Source of the DNA: Bacteroidaceae bacterium
GTDB taxonomy: Bacteria > Bacteroidota > Bacteroidia > Bacteroidales > Bacteroidaceae
Reading direction: 5' to 3'
DNA: 5,851 nt
NCBI GenBank assembly: GCA_017557475.1
Contig: JAFYYO010000377.1
Coordinates: 1 to 5,851 of the forward strand
A program made the position numbers and the translations under genes. Each line of letters opens with the position of its first letter. Position 1 is the first letter of the stretch. Shown in pieces: positions 1 to 5,244 of the stretch. Below the pieces are notes generated by a model. The model did no database searches, was not told the DNA's origin, and saw only the letters and a list, made by a program, of their open reading frames with translations.

Positions 1-88
1 AGACGTGCCTAGTTGGCGAATTAGACGTGCCTAATTGGCAAACTAGCCACGCCTAGTTTGGAATCATAACGTGCTTAGTTGATTTCAG
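1..88. repeat. Degenerate 22-bp tandem repeat, four units, hairpin-forming
   Basis: Four consecutive 22-bp units lie at 1-22, 23-44, 45-66 and 67-88, around a core close to ACGTGCCTAGTTGG. Units 1 and 2 match at 19 of 22 positions; units 3 and 4 are more degenerate. Each junction can fold. AATTAG (19-24) pairs with CTAATT (31-36) around loop ACGTGC, extended outward by GC/GC past a G-G mismatch. CAAACTAG (39-46) pairs perfectly with CTAGTTTG (53-60) around CCACGC. AATCA plus TAA (62-69) pairs with TTA plus TGATT (75-84) with a 2-nt bulge. The last unit runs into the aroE stop codon. The array may continue past the left edge. No T-run is visible, so it is not a standard intrinsic terminator. 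Function unknown; a 3'-end or dispersed intergenic repeat is the likeliest reading. Confidence 0.75.
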
Positions 89-813
89 GAGTTCCAGAAC
101 TCCCAACTTGCGACTGCTTGAAGGTGGAGCATCTCCAAGCCGTTCTTGACGATTGCCCCTTGCTCTCGGCCCTTCTTCATGAAGAGCGTGTCCTCGGGAT
201 TATAGACGCAGTCGAAGAGCAGATGCTTCGGGGTGAGGAGTTCGTAAGGAATCGCAGGCGCTTGATCCACTTTTGGGAACATTCCAACGGGAGAGCAATT
301 GACAATAACAGTGTATTCCTTCATCACTTCAGGCGTGAGGTCGGAATAGGTGAGCATCTCTTCGCGGGGTGTTCGGCTGACGTAAGTCCACTCAATATCC
401 AAGCGACTCAGGCCGACACGAATGGCTCTGCTTGCTCCTCCAGTACCCAGGATAAGGGCTTTCGTGTGGTGAGGTTGCAAAAGAGGGCGAATGCTTTCTG
501 TAAATCCGATGATGTCGCTATTGAATCCCTTCAGCCTTCCATCGCGAACACGAATCACGTTGACGGCTCCTATTTCTCGAGCCTCATCGCTCAACTCATC
601 AAGAAGCGGGATGACGGCCTGTTTGTGGGGAAGCGTCACATTGAGTCCTCTGAGTTCGGGATTCTCGCGAAGAATGTCCTTCAGCATCGCCACATCGGGA
701 ATCTCGAAATTGAGATACTGCGCGTCAATGCCTTCACGAGCGAACTTCTCGGTAAAGAAACCTCTGCTGAAACTGTGTCCCAAAGGGAAACCTATGATGC
801 CAAACTTAATCAT
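85..813 (-). CDS. aroE: Shikimate dehydrogenase (NADP+)
   Basis: Reduces 3-dehydroshikimate to shikimate with NADPH in the cytoplasm, the fourth step of chorismate synthesis. The 242-residue protein has every family landmark: the substrate-binding start GFPLGHSFS (8-16), NVTLPHK with the catalytic lysine K64, GFNSD with the catalytic aspartate D100, the nucleotide-binding loop GTGGAS (123-128), the SRT motif at 156-158 expected to contact the NADP phosphate, NCSPVGM in the C-terminal half, and the closing motif NGLEMLHLQA (224-233). The start is taken as ATG at 813 because the family begins a few residues before the GxPLxHS motif; a GTG at 831 in the same frame would add six residues and cannot be excluded. 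It is the last gene of the phoH-purC-menG-aroE run, 43 bases after menG, and its stop lies inside the 22-bp repeat array. The length is typical of the short Bacteroidetes AroE form. Confidence 0.97.
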   Translation of the reverse strand: MIKFGIIGFPLGHSFSRGFFTEKFAREGIDAQYLNFEIPDVAMLKDILRENPELRGLNVTLPHKQAVIPLLDELSDEAREIGAVNVIRVRDGRLKGFNSDIIGFTESIRPLLQPHHTKALILGTGGASRAIRVGLSRLDIEWTYVSRTPREEMLTYSDLTPEVMKEYTVIVNCSPVGMFPKVDQAPAIPYELLTPKHLLFDCVYNPEDTLFMKKGREQGAIVKNGLEMLHLQAVASWEFWNS

Positions 814-824
814 TGAACATTGAC

Positions 825-862
825 TTTTCACCTTTTTGTTCTCTAATCCCTAATCACTAATC
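825..862. repeat. Heptamer repeat module in the menG-aroE gap
   Basis: On the plus strand TTTTCAC (825-831) is followed by a T-rich stretch and then three 7-bp units TCTAATC, CCTAATC and ACTAATC (842-862). Read on the minus strand these are GATTAGT, GATTAGG and GATTAGA. The menG stop codon TAG (857-859) lies inside the first minus-strand GATTAG unit and is followed at once by TGA, giving a double stop. The same two heptamer types recur at 3508-3593. No promoter or terminator is evident here. Confidence 0.7.
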
Positions 863-1597
863 CTTTTTAGCCAAATACATAGTGCAGATGCCGAAAGTGT
901 AGCGTCGCCACTGCACACTGCTGAATCCGATCTGTCGGATGACCTTTTCCATCACTTCTCCTTGCGGGAAGGCATGCACACTGTCGGTTAGGTACTTGTA
1001 GGCCTTGATGTCGCGACTGAACAGCCAACCCACAACGGGAATCACAAGATGGGAGTAAATCCAGAACAACTGCTTCATAGGCGCGGACTTGGGAGCCGCG
1101 AGTTCCAGCATCAGAAGGTGTCCTCCAGGCTTTAGCACACGCAGGATTTCCTCCAGACCTTTCTGCAGGCTTTCGAAGTTACGGGCTCCGTAGGCGACGG
1201 TCACGGCATCGAAACTATTATCCTCGAACGAGAGGTGCATGCAGTCTTCGCGCTTGAAGCTGACGATTCTTTCCAGTCGATGTTGGTTGACCTTATGGGC
1301 AGCAACCTCCATCATCTCGCGACTGATGTCTGCCCCGACTACCGATTTTGGCTTCAACCTCTCGGCAGCCAGTATGGCGAAGTCGCCTGTTCCAGTTGCG
1401 ATGTCCAGTATCGTTTGGGGTCGGAACGGCTTCAGCGTGTCGATGGCTCTGTTTCGCCAAAGGCGATCGATACCCAACGACAGCGTATGATTCATCTTGT
1501 CGTAGGTGGGAGCCAAGTTGTTGAACATGCGTTCGACTTGTGTCCCCTTGCGCTCCTCCTTGTTGTAGGGCTTTATTATCTCTTGCTGGTAAGCCAT
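857..1597 (-). CDS. menG: Demethylmenaquinone methyltransferase (UbiE/MenG family)
   Basis: SAM-dependent C-methyltransferase that converts demethylmenaquinone to menaquinone, the last step of respiratory quinone synthesis. The 246-residue protein shows the family N-terminal signature around [17 protein letters not shown] (32-48), SAM-binding motif [12 protein letters not shown] (64-74), the acidic post-I strand GADIS (88-92), the [12 protein letters not shown] motif (130-141) and [13 protein letters not shown] (153-165). Length is normal for the family. Because Bacteroidales make menaquinone rather than ubiquinone, the menG role is preferred to ubiE; that choice rests on the inferred taxonomy. 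The ATG at 1597 lies 22 bases inside the end of purC, which suggests translational coupling. The TAG stop falls inside a GATTAG heptamer repeat. Confidence 0.97.
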   Translation of the reverse strand: MAYQQEIIKPYNKEERKGTQVERMFNNLAPTYDKMNHTLSLGIDRLWRNRAIDTLKPFRPQTILDIATGTGDFAILAAERLKPKSVVGADISREMMEVAAHKVNQHRLERIVSFKREDCMHLSFEDNSFDAVTVAYGARNFESLQKGLEEILRVLKPGGHLLMLELAAPKSAPMKQLFWIYSHLVIPVVGWLFSRDIKAYKYLTDSVHAFPQGEVMEKVIRQIGFSSVQWRRYTFGICTMYLAKKD

Positions 1598-2526
1598 TCA
1601 GTTACGTTTCTCTCGATTCGGGCAGCAAGGTCGCCTTCACTATCAGCAGGCACAAACTTCTTGCCAACAATGTGTTCGTAGAGTTCGATGTAGCGGTCGG
1701 CCACGCTTTGAGTGTATTCATCAGTAATCTCAGGCATGACTTGGCCGGGCTGATTCATGAAGTTGTGCTCGATAAGCCACTGCCTTACGAACTCCTTCGA
1801 AAGCTGCTTCTGAGGCTCGCCCTTCGCGAACTTCTCCTCGTAACCGTCTGCATAGAAGTAACGACTGCTGTCAGGAGTATGGATTTCATCAATGAGGATG
1901 ACCTTTCCGTCACGCTTGCCGAACTCATACTTCGTGTCAACAAGGATGAGACCTTTGGCTGCTGCAATCTCCGTTCCACGCTGGAAGAGGGCACGCGTGT
2001 ACTTCACCATCGTTTCCCAATCTTCCTTGCTGACCAATCCCTGCTTGATGATTTCCTCGGCAGAAATGTTCTCGTCGTGTCCTTCCTCAGCCTTTGTGGT
2101 CGGCGTAATGATGGGTTCCGGGAACTTTTGGTTTTCCTTCATGCCTTCTGGAAGCTTTACTCCGCAGAGCTCACGGCAGCCTGCTTTGTACTCGCGCCAA
2201 GCTGAGCCAGTCAAATAGCCACGAATAATCATCTCCACACGGAAGCCTTCTGCCTTCAGACCTACAGTCACCATCGGATCAGGAGTTGCGAGTTTCCAGT
2301 TGGGAACGATGTCAGCAGTTGCGTCGAGGAACGAAGCGGCAATCTGGTTGAGCACCTGTCCCTTGTAGGGAATGCCTTTGGGCAGGATGACGTCGAAGGC
2401 CGAGATGCGGTCCGTAGCCACCATAACCATGAGGTCATCATTTATATTATAGACGTCACGGACTTTTCCGTGATACACACTCACCTGTCCAGGCAGGTTG
2501 AAGTCAGTTCTTGTTAAGGCTTTCAT
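1576..2526 (-). CDS. purC: Phosphoribosylaminoimidazole-succinocarboxamide (SAICAR) synthase
   Basis: ATP-dependent ligase joining CAIR and aspartate to make SAICAR in de novo purine synthesis. The 316-residue protein carries GKVRDVY (20-26), the DRISAFDV motif (39-46), [13 protein letters not shown] (98-110), the [18 protein letters not shown] signature (136-153), LVDTKYEFG (195-203) and [14 protein letters not shown] (211-224), in the expected order. At just over 300 residues it belongs to the longer SAICAR synthase form (compare yeast Ade1) rather than the roughly 240-residue E. coli form. The ATG at 2526 overlaps the end of phoH by 23 bases, and the 3' end overlaps menG by 22 bases, so expression is probably tied to phoH. 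No purine-responsive operator or riboswitch is visible in front of it. Confidence 0.98.
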   Translation of the reverse strand: MKALTRTDFNLPGQVSVYHGKVRDVYNINDDLMVMVATDRISAFDVILPKGIPYKGQVLNQIAASFLDATADIVPNWKLATPDPMVTVGLKAEGFRVEMIIRGYLTGSAWREYKAGCRELCGVKLPEGMKENQKFPEPIITPTTKAEEGHDENISAEEIIKQGLVSKEDWETMVKYTRALFQRGTEIAAAKGLILVDTKYEFGKRDGKVILIDEIHTPDSSRYFYADGYEEKFAKGEPQKQLSKEFVRQWLIEHNFMNQPGQVMPEITDEYTQSVADRYIELYEHIVGKKFVPADSEGDLAARIERNVTEWLTSKR

Positions 2527-3475
2527 CTTGTTCTTGTTGTATGTTTTTTTGTGATTCGTAAGCTTCCACGATTCGTGTCACAAGTTTGTGTCGCACGATA
2601 TCTTTCTTAGTGAGTTCAATGAAACCGATGCCTTTGATGTCCTTCAGGAGTCCGAGCGCCTCGATAAGTCCTGAGCGAACACTATGCGGAAGGTCGATCT
2701 GGGTTGTGTCTCCCGTCACAATCATCTTGGTGTTCATGCCCATTCTGGTAAGGAACATCTTCAACTGAGCACTCGTCGTGTTCTGAGCTTCATCAAGGAT
2801 GACGACGGCGTCGCTAAGCGTTCGGCCTCGCATAAAGGCAATCGGAGCAATCTGTATGATGTTCTGTTCCATCATTTCCCTCAACTTCTGGGTCGGAATC
2901 ATGTCTTCGAGGGCATCATAAAGCGGCTGAAGATAGGGGTCTATCTTCTCCTTCATGTCTCCAGGAAGGAAGCCGAGTTTCTCGCCAGCCTCTACTGCGG
3001 GACGCGACAGAACGATGCGTCTTATCTCTTTATTCTTGAGTGCTCGAACGGCAAGGGCAATACTTGTGTACGTTTTGCCTGAGCCTGCAGGGCCGACAGC
3101 AAAGACGAGATCGTTCTCCTGATAGGCTTTGACGAGTGCTTGCTGATTAGTTGTGCGAGCACAAATCGGCCTTCCAGTCACGCTATAAACAATCACGCCT
3201 TCAACTCCTTCTCTTTCAGAGCGTTCGCCTCGAGTGATGTGGAGGAGTTCTTCCTCAGTCAAACTGTTATATTTAAGGATGTGCTTCTGCAATTTCTGCA
3301 CGATTTCTTCGAACGCACACATCTCCAACTCGTCGCCCATCACATGAATTACGTTGCCTCGAGCCACGATGCGGAGCTTCGGATAAAGTGCCTTCAGCAT
3401 CTGCATGTTAGCGTTGTTCACACCATAAAGCAGCAGGGGATCGATGTCCTCGATAAGGATATGCTTTTCTATCAT
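2504..3475 (-). CDS. phoH: PhoH family protein (PhoH/YbeZ-type P-loop ATPase)
   Basis: Cytoplasmic ATPase of the PhoH/YbeZ family, linked in other bacteria to RNA metabolism and to the endoribonuclease YbeY. Within 323 residues are the Walker A loop GPAGSGKT (128-135), the [18 protein letters not shown] stretch characteristic of the family (156-173), a Walker [10 protein letters not shown] (224-232), the GDTTQIDLP sensor-like motif (255-263) and the C-terminal [16 protein letters not shown] block (291-306). The first 100 or so residues form the family N-terminal region, and the last 15 or so are Q/N/E-rich and probably disordered. It is the first gene of the minus-strand run; a TACCTTTG -7 box lies 17 bases before its ATG. 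No ybeY is visible in the window; purC follows instead. Confidence 0.95.
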   Translation of the reverse strand: MIEKHILIEDIDPLLLYGVNNANMQMLKALYPKLRIVARGNVIHVMGDELEMCAFEEIVQKLQKHILKYNSLTEEELLHITRGERSEREGVEGVIVYSVTGRPICARTTNQQALVKAYQENDLVFAVGPAGSGKTYTSIALAVRALKNKEIRRIVLSRPAVEAGEKLGFLPGDMKEKIDPYLQPLYDALEDMIPTQKLREMMEQNIIQIAPIAFMRGRTLSDAVVILDEAQNTTSAQLKMFLTRMGMNTKMIVTGDTTQIDLPHSVRSGLIEALGLLKDIKGIGFIELTKKDIVRHKLVTRIVEAYESQKNIQQEQDESLNKN

Positions 3476-3492
3476 TCTTTGCTATTTTAATG

Positions 3493-3500
3493 CAAAGGTA
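3493..3500 (-). promoter_or_regulatory. Putative -7 promoter box for the phoH-purC-menG-aroE run
   Basis: Read on the minus strand the sequence is TACCTTTG, an exact match to the Bacteroidetes -7 consensus TAnnTTTG, 17 bases before the phoH ATG. No TTTG is seen at the expected -33 spacing; that position is occupied by the GATTAG heptamer array. The implied 5' leader is very short. Confidence 0.5.
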
Positions 3501-3507
3501 ATAAAAA

Positions 3508-3539
3508 GATTAGAGATTAGGGATTAGAGATTAGAGATT
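3508..3539. repeat. GATTAGN heptamer array (4.6 units)
   Basis: Tandem units GATTAGA (3508-3514), GATTAGG (3515-3521), GATTAGA (3522-3528), GATTAGA (3529-3535) and a partial GATT (3536-3539). The period is exactly 7 bp. It lies between the divergent phoH and DUF5715 genes, over the expected -33 region of the phoH promoter. The same heptamer occurs three times between menG and aroE. Confidence 0.85.
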
Positions 3540-3558
3540 TTTTGCTTCGTGGACAGAT

Positions 3559-3593
3559 TTTTCACTTTTCGCTTTTCACTTTTCACTTTTTTG
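3559..3593. repeat. TTTTCRC heptamer array (four units plus a degenerate fifth)
   Basis: Units TTTTCAC (3559-3565), TTTTCGC (3566-3572), TTTTCAC (3573-3579), TTTTCAC (3580-3586) and degenerate TTTTTTG (3587-3593), again with a period of exactly 7 bp. It lies immediately upstream of the DUF5715 promoter. One TTTTCAC copy is also found at 825-831. Relative to the GATTAG units, the two sites have opposite orientations. Confidence 0.8.
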
Positions 3594-3594
3594 T

Positions 3595-3608
3595 TGTACT
3601 TTTGTACA
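3595..3608 (+). promoter_or_regulatory. Putative promoter with palindrome, DUF5715 gene
   Basis: TACTTTTG (3597-3604) matches the Bacteroidetes -7 consensus TAnnTTTG, 14 bases before the ATG at 3619. It lies inside an inverted repeat TGTAC-N4-GTACA (3595-3608), which could be an operator half-site pair or simply chance. No clear -33 TTTG is present; the upstream sequence is the TTTTCRC array. Confidence 0.45.
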
Positions 3609-3618
3609 GCAAAAGACA

Positions 3619-4452
3619 ATGAGAAGACTCAAGAAAAAGATATTTTTAGGCCTTTTTGGAGGCACAGTTGTACTGCTTGGAGGAGTAAGGCTCGCCTTTC
3701 CTGAGGTCGCAGACGGCGAGAAGAAGGCCGAAACAAAGGCTGTAGTATCCCCAGTACTTCCACGCGAGGACTCGAGTACCTCCACGGAGGTACTGCAGTC
3801 CTCACACGTAGGTACTGAAGGGATACCGAGTGGTCCTGAGCTGAAGAGCCTGTCTCGTGAGCCTGAAGACCGTGTGAAGTGGCATCCTGTCCGCAGTGTC
3901 CCCTCTTATGCAGCCTGCTTCCCAGACGTTCAAGACGTGCAAATAGTGGCTGCCAGGAAGTGGGGCGTTCGTCCTGTTTGCAATAGAAAAGAAGCAGAGA
4001 GGCGTAGGCAGGAACTCGTTTATGTAGGCGCAAACCCGCTCTACTGCATCGACAAGAACATGACTCACAGCATTCCTTACCTCGTTCCTCGAGCCTCTCA
4101 TCTGCTTTCGATGATAGGTCGCAGCTATCTCGACAGCCTATATATAAAAGGTATACCTCTTCATCAGATCATCGTCTCGAGTGTCTTGAGGACGGAAGAC
4201 GATGTGGCTCGACTCCAGCAACGTAATGGAAACGCCGCCACAGAGAGTTGCCATCGCTTTGGAACCACGTTCGATATCGCTTACAACCGTTATTCAACGG
4301 TCTCTCCGCCAGGCGAACCAGAGCGACGAGCCGTGCAAAACGACACACTCAAGTGGGTCTTGAGCGAAGTATTGCGTGATATTCGAGAGAAAGAACTGTG
4401 TTACATCAAGTACGAAGTCAAGCAAGGGTGCTTCCACATCACAGTCAGATAG
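3619..4452 (+). CDS. DUF5715 family membrane-anchored periplasmic protein, M15-peptidase-like
   Basis: 277 residues. A basic start (RRLKKK) and one hydrophobic segment (about 8-27) form a signal anchor, so the rest should be periplasmic. Residues 31-95 are a low-complexity linker; the conserved domain runs from about 110 to the end and closely resembles DUF5715 proteins as I remember them (LVPRA, SSVLRT, NGNA, GTTFDI, CFHITVR). Spacing suggests an M15 D-Ala-D-Ala carboxypeptidase fold: SSVLRT (187-192) resembles the SGYRS motif, SCHRFGTTFD (210-219) resembles SxHxxGxxxD with putative ligands H212 and D219, and H273 is the third ligand candidate. The usual catalytic glutamate three residues before the last histidine is G270; E266 is the nearest. 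Six cysteines (100, 121, 143, 211, 261, 271) lie in the exported part. A cell-wall role is inference. The coding sequence holds a large palindrome at 3745-3826. Confidence 0.88.
   Translation: MRRLKKKIFLGLFGGTVVLLGGVRLAFPEVADGEKKAETKAVVSPVLPREDSSTSTEVLQSSHVGTEGIPSGPELKSLSREPEDRVKWHPVRSVPSYAACFPDVQDVQIVAARKWGVRPVCNRKEAERRRQELVYVGANPLYCIDKNMTHSIPYLVPRASHLLSMIGRSYLDSLYIKGIPLHQIIVSSVLRTEDDVARLQQRNGNAATESCHRFGTTFDIAYNRYSTVSPPGEPERRAVQNDTLKWVLSEVLRDIREKELCYIKYEVKQGCFHITVR
3745..3826. repeat. 82-bp nested imperfect inverted repeat inside the DUF5715 coding sequence
   Basis: The core is AGTACCTCC (3775-3783), a 2-base centre, and GGAGGTACT (3786-3794). A second arm pair is GAGGACT (3765-3771) with AGTCCTC (3797-3803); a third is CAGTAC (3752-3757) with GTACTG (3812-3817); a fourth is GTATCCC (3745-3751) with GGGATAC (3820-3826), offset by a 2-nt bulge. 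The 32-base arms 3752-3783 and 3786-3817 match at 25 of 32 positions. It encodes the Ser/Thr-rich linker (about residues 43-69), where protein constraint is low. It could be a stable mRNA hairpin or an inserted palindromic element. Confidence 0.8.
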
Positions 4453-4494
4453 TTAAAAAACGTTAGCGTCACAAATCATGATTAAACTTTTCGA

Positions 4495-4524
4495 CTTGTC
4501 TTTTGGTCAAAAGGGTGTGACAAG
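4495..4524. promoter_or_regulatory. Nested inverted repeat upstream of the Spy-like gene
   Basis: CTTGTC (4495-4500) is mirrored by GACAAG (4519-4524), and inside lies CTTTTG-GT-CAAAAG (4500-4513). No T-run follows, so it does not read as an intrinsic terminator; a regulator-binding site or leader hairpin is possible. No good TAnnTTTG box is seen between here and the ATG at 4555. A separate 10-bp palindrome AATCATGATT is at 4474-4483, and ATTAAACTT is repeated directly at 4481-4489 and 4540-4548. Confidence 0.35.
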
Positions 4525-4554
4525 AACATAAGTAACATAATTAAACTTAGAGAA

Positions 4555-5142
4555 ATGAAAAAGACAATTATCGTGGCAGTTCTGGCTCTTCTGAGCAGTA
4601 CAGCCGTAAGCGCTCAAGAGCGCATGAGTCAGGAAGAACGTGAAAAGGCTATGGCCGAACGCATCGAGAGAGCAGCAGATCGCGTGGCTGGCGACCTCAA
4701 ACTGAAGGATGACGCAAAGAAGTCATTTGTGGAAACCTACAAAGCCTACCAGAAGGAAATGTTCGCAACCAACGCGAACCAAGGTCAGCGCCTTGAGCAA
4801 AATGGTCGTAACGAAGAGAAGAAGGAACTGAGCAAGGAAGAAGCTCAGGCTCAGCTCAAAGAGAACTTCGAGCGTCAGGAGCAGCAGATTGCAACCATGC
4901 AGAAGCGTCTGGAGGTTCAAAAGAAGTATGCAGAAGAGTTCTCAAAGACCCTTACTCCTCAGCAAGTACTGCAGGTTCTCACTCCTCAGCGCGGTCAAGG
5001 CGGCAATCGCGACCAGCAGCGTCGTCAAGGTAATGATGAACGCAGAGGCAACTTCGAAGGTGGAAACCGCGGAGGTGGCTTTGGTGGTCCTCGTGGAGGC
5101 GGCTTTGGCGGTCCTGGCGGAGGCTTCGGTGGCGGCTTCTAA
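4555..5142 (+). CDS. Secreted Spy/CpxP-like (DUF4890-like) helical protein with Gly/Phe-rich tail
   Basis: 195 residues with a classic signal peptide, MKK plus a hydrophobic stretch, predicted to be cut after VSA-20 to leave a mature chain starting QERMS. Residues 22-132 are highly charged and helical or coiled-coil-like, rich in E, K, Q and R. The stretch AGDLKLKDDAKKSFVETYKAY (45-65) followed later by LTPQQ (133-137) resembles the repeated LTxxQ arrangement of Spy/CpxP periplasmic chaperones and the DUF4890 proteins common in Bacteroidales. From about 145 the chain becomes Q/R/G-rich and ends in GGGFGGPR, GGGFGGPG and GGFGGGF (173-195). There is no cysteine. It has its own terminator (5171-5208), so it is probably monocistronic or the end of a short unit with the DUF5715 gene. 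A role in envelope stress or protein folding is inference; family assignment is moderate. Confidence 0.8.
   Translation: MKKTIIVAVLALLSSTAVSAQERMSQEEREKAMAERIERAADRVAGDLKLKDDAKKSFVETYKAYQKEMFATNANQGQRLEQNGRNEEKKELSKEEAQAQLKENFERQEQQIATMQKRLEVQKKYAEEFSKTLTPQQVLQVLTPQRGQGGNRDQQRRQGNDERRGNFEGGNRGGGFGGPRGGGFGGPGGGFGGGF
5071..5139 (+). repeat. 24-bp coding repeat (GGGFGGPx)
   Basis: Two near-identical 24-bp units (5071-5094 and 5095-5118) and a shortened 21-bp third (5119-5139) encode GGGFGGPR, GGGFGGPG and GGFGGGF, ending directly at the TAA stop. Differences between units are mostly at third codon positions (GGT/GGC, TTT/TTC), so the repeat is either old or maintained at the protein level. It may vary in copy number between strains. 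Confidence 0.8.
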
Positions 5143-5170
5143 GACAAGCAAAATTCATCGAAAGATAAAG

Positions 5171-5208
5171 AAAAAGGTCCAAAGTCTTGCTGCTTTGGAC
5201 TTTTTTTT
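5171..5208 (+). terminator. Intrinsic terminator after the Spy-like gene
   Basis: A perfect 8-bp stem, GTCCAAAG (5177-5184) with CTTTGGAC (5193-5200), encloses an 8-base loop and is followed by eight Ts (5201-5208). The A-run at 5171-5175 can pair with the T-run, lengthening the stem. It begins 28 bases after the stop codon at 5142. Confidence 0.92.
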
Positions 5209-5229
5209 GTAGTTTTGCAAGCAAAACTA
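5187..5229 (+). promoter_or_regulatory. Putative promoter of the polyamine dehydrogenase gene, overlapping terminator and palindrome
   Basis: TAGTTTTG (5210-5217) matches the -7 consensus TAnnTTTG. A TTG at 5187-5189, inside the terminator loop, is 20 bases upstream and could serve as the -33 element. The -7 box is the left part of a 20-bp palindrome, 9-bp arms TAGTTTTGC and GCAAAACTA around AA (5210-5229). The leader to the ATG at 5245 is AT-rich without a Shine-Dalgarno sequence. Confidence 0.55.
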
Positions 5230-5244
5230 ATACATAACATAACT

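Noticed and set aside
1..88. CRISPR array or att site
   Set aside because: Units are contiguous 22-mers with no unique spacers, degenerate in sequence, and no integrase or cas gene is present.
79..816. 245-residue plus-strand open frame opposite aroE
   Set aside because: It is the antisense shadow of a gene with full catalytic motifs; its translation shows no recognisable domain.
814..831. GTG at 831 as the aroE start
   Set aside because: It would add six residues before the family N-terminus, and ATG at 813 places the GxPLxHS motif at the usual distance.
3508..3539. Telomere-like TTAGGG repeat
   Set aside because: Only one of the units reads GATTAGG; it is a variant of the GATTAGN heptamer in an interior chromosomal region.
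3629..4101. Minus-strand open frames opposite the DUF5715 gene, possibly explaining the palindrome
   Set aside because: Their translations are low-complexity with no recognisable motif, and the plus-strand gene has a promoter box, signal anchor and conserved domain.
4495..4524. Intrinsic terminator for the DUF5715 gene
   Set aside because: The stem is interrupted and AT-rich and is followed by GAACATAAG rather than a T-run.
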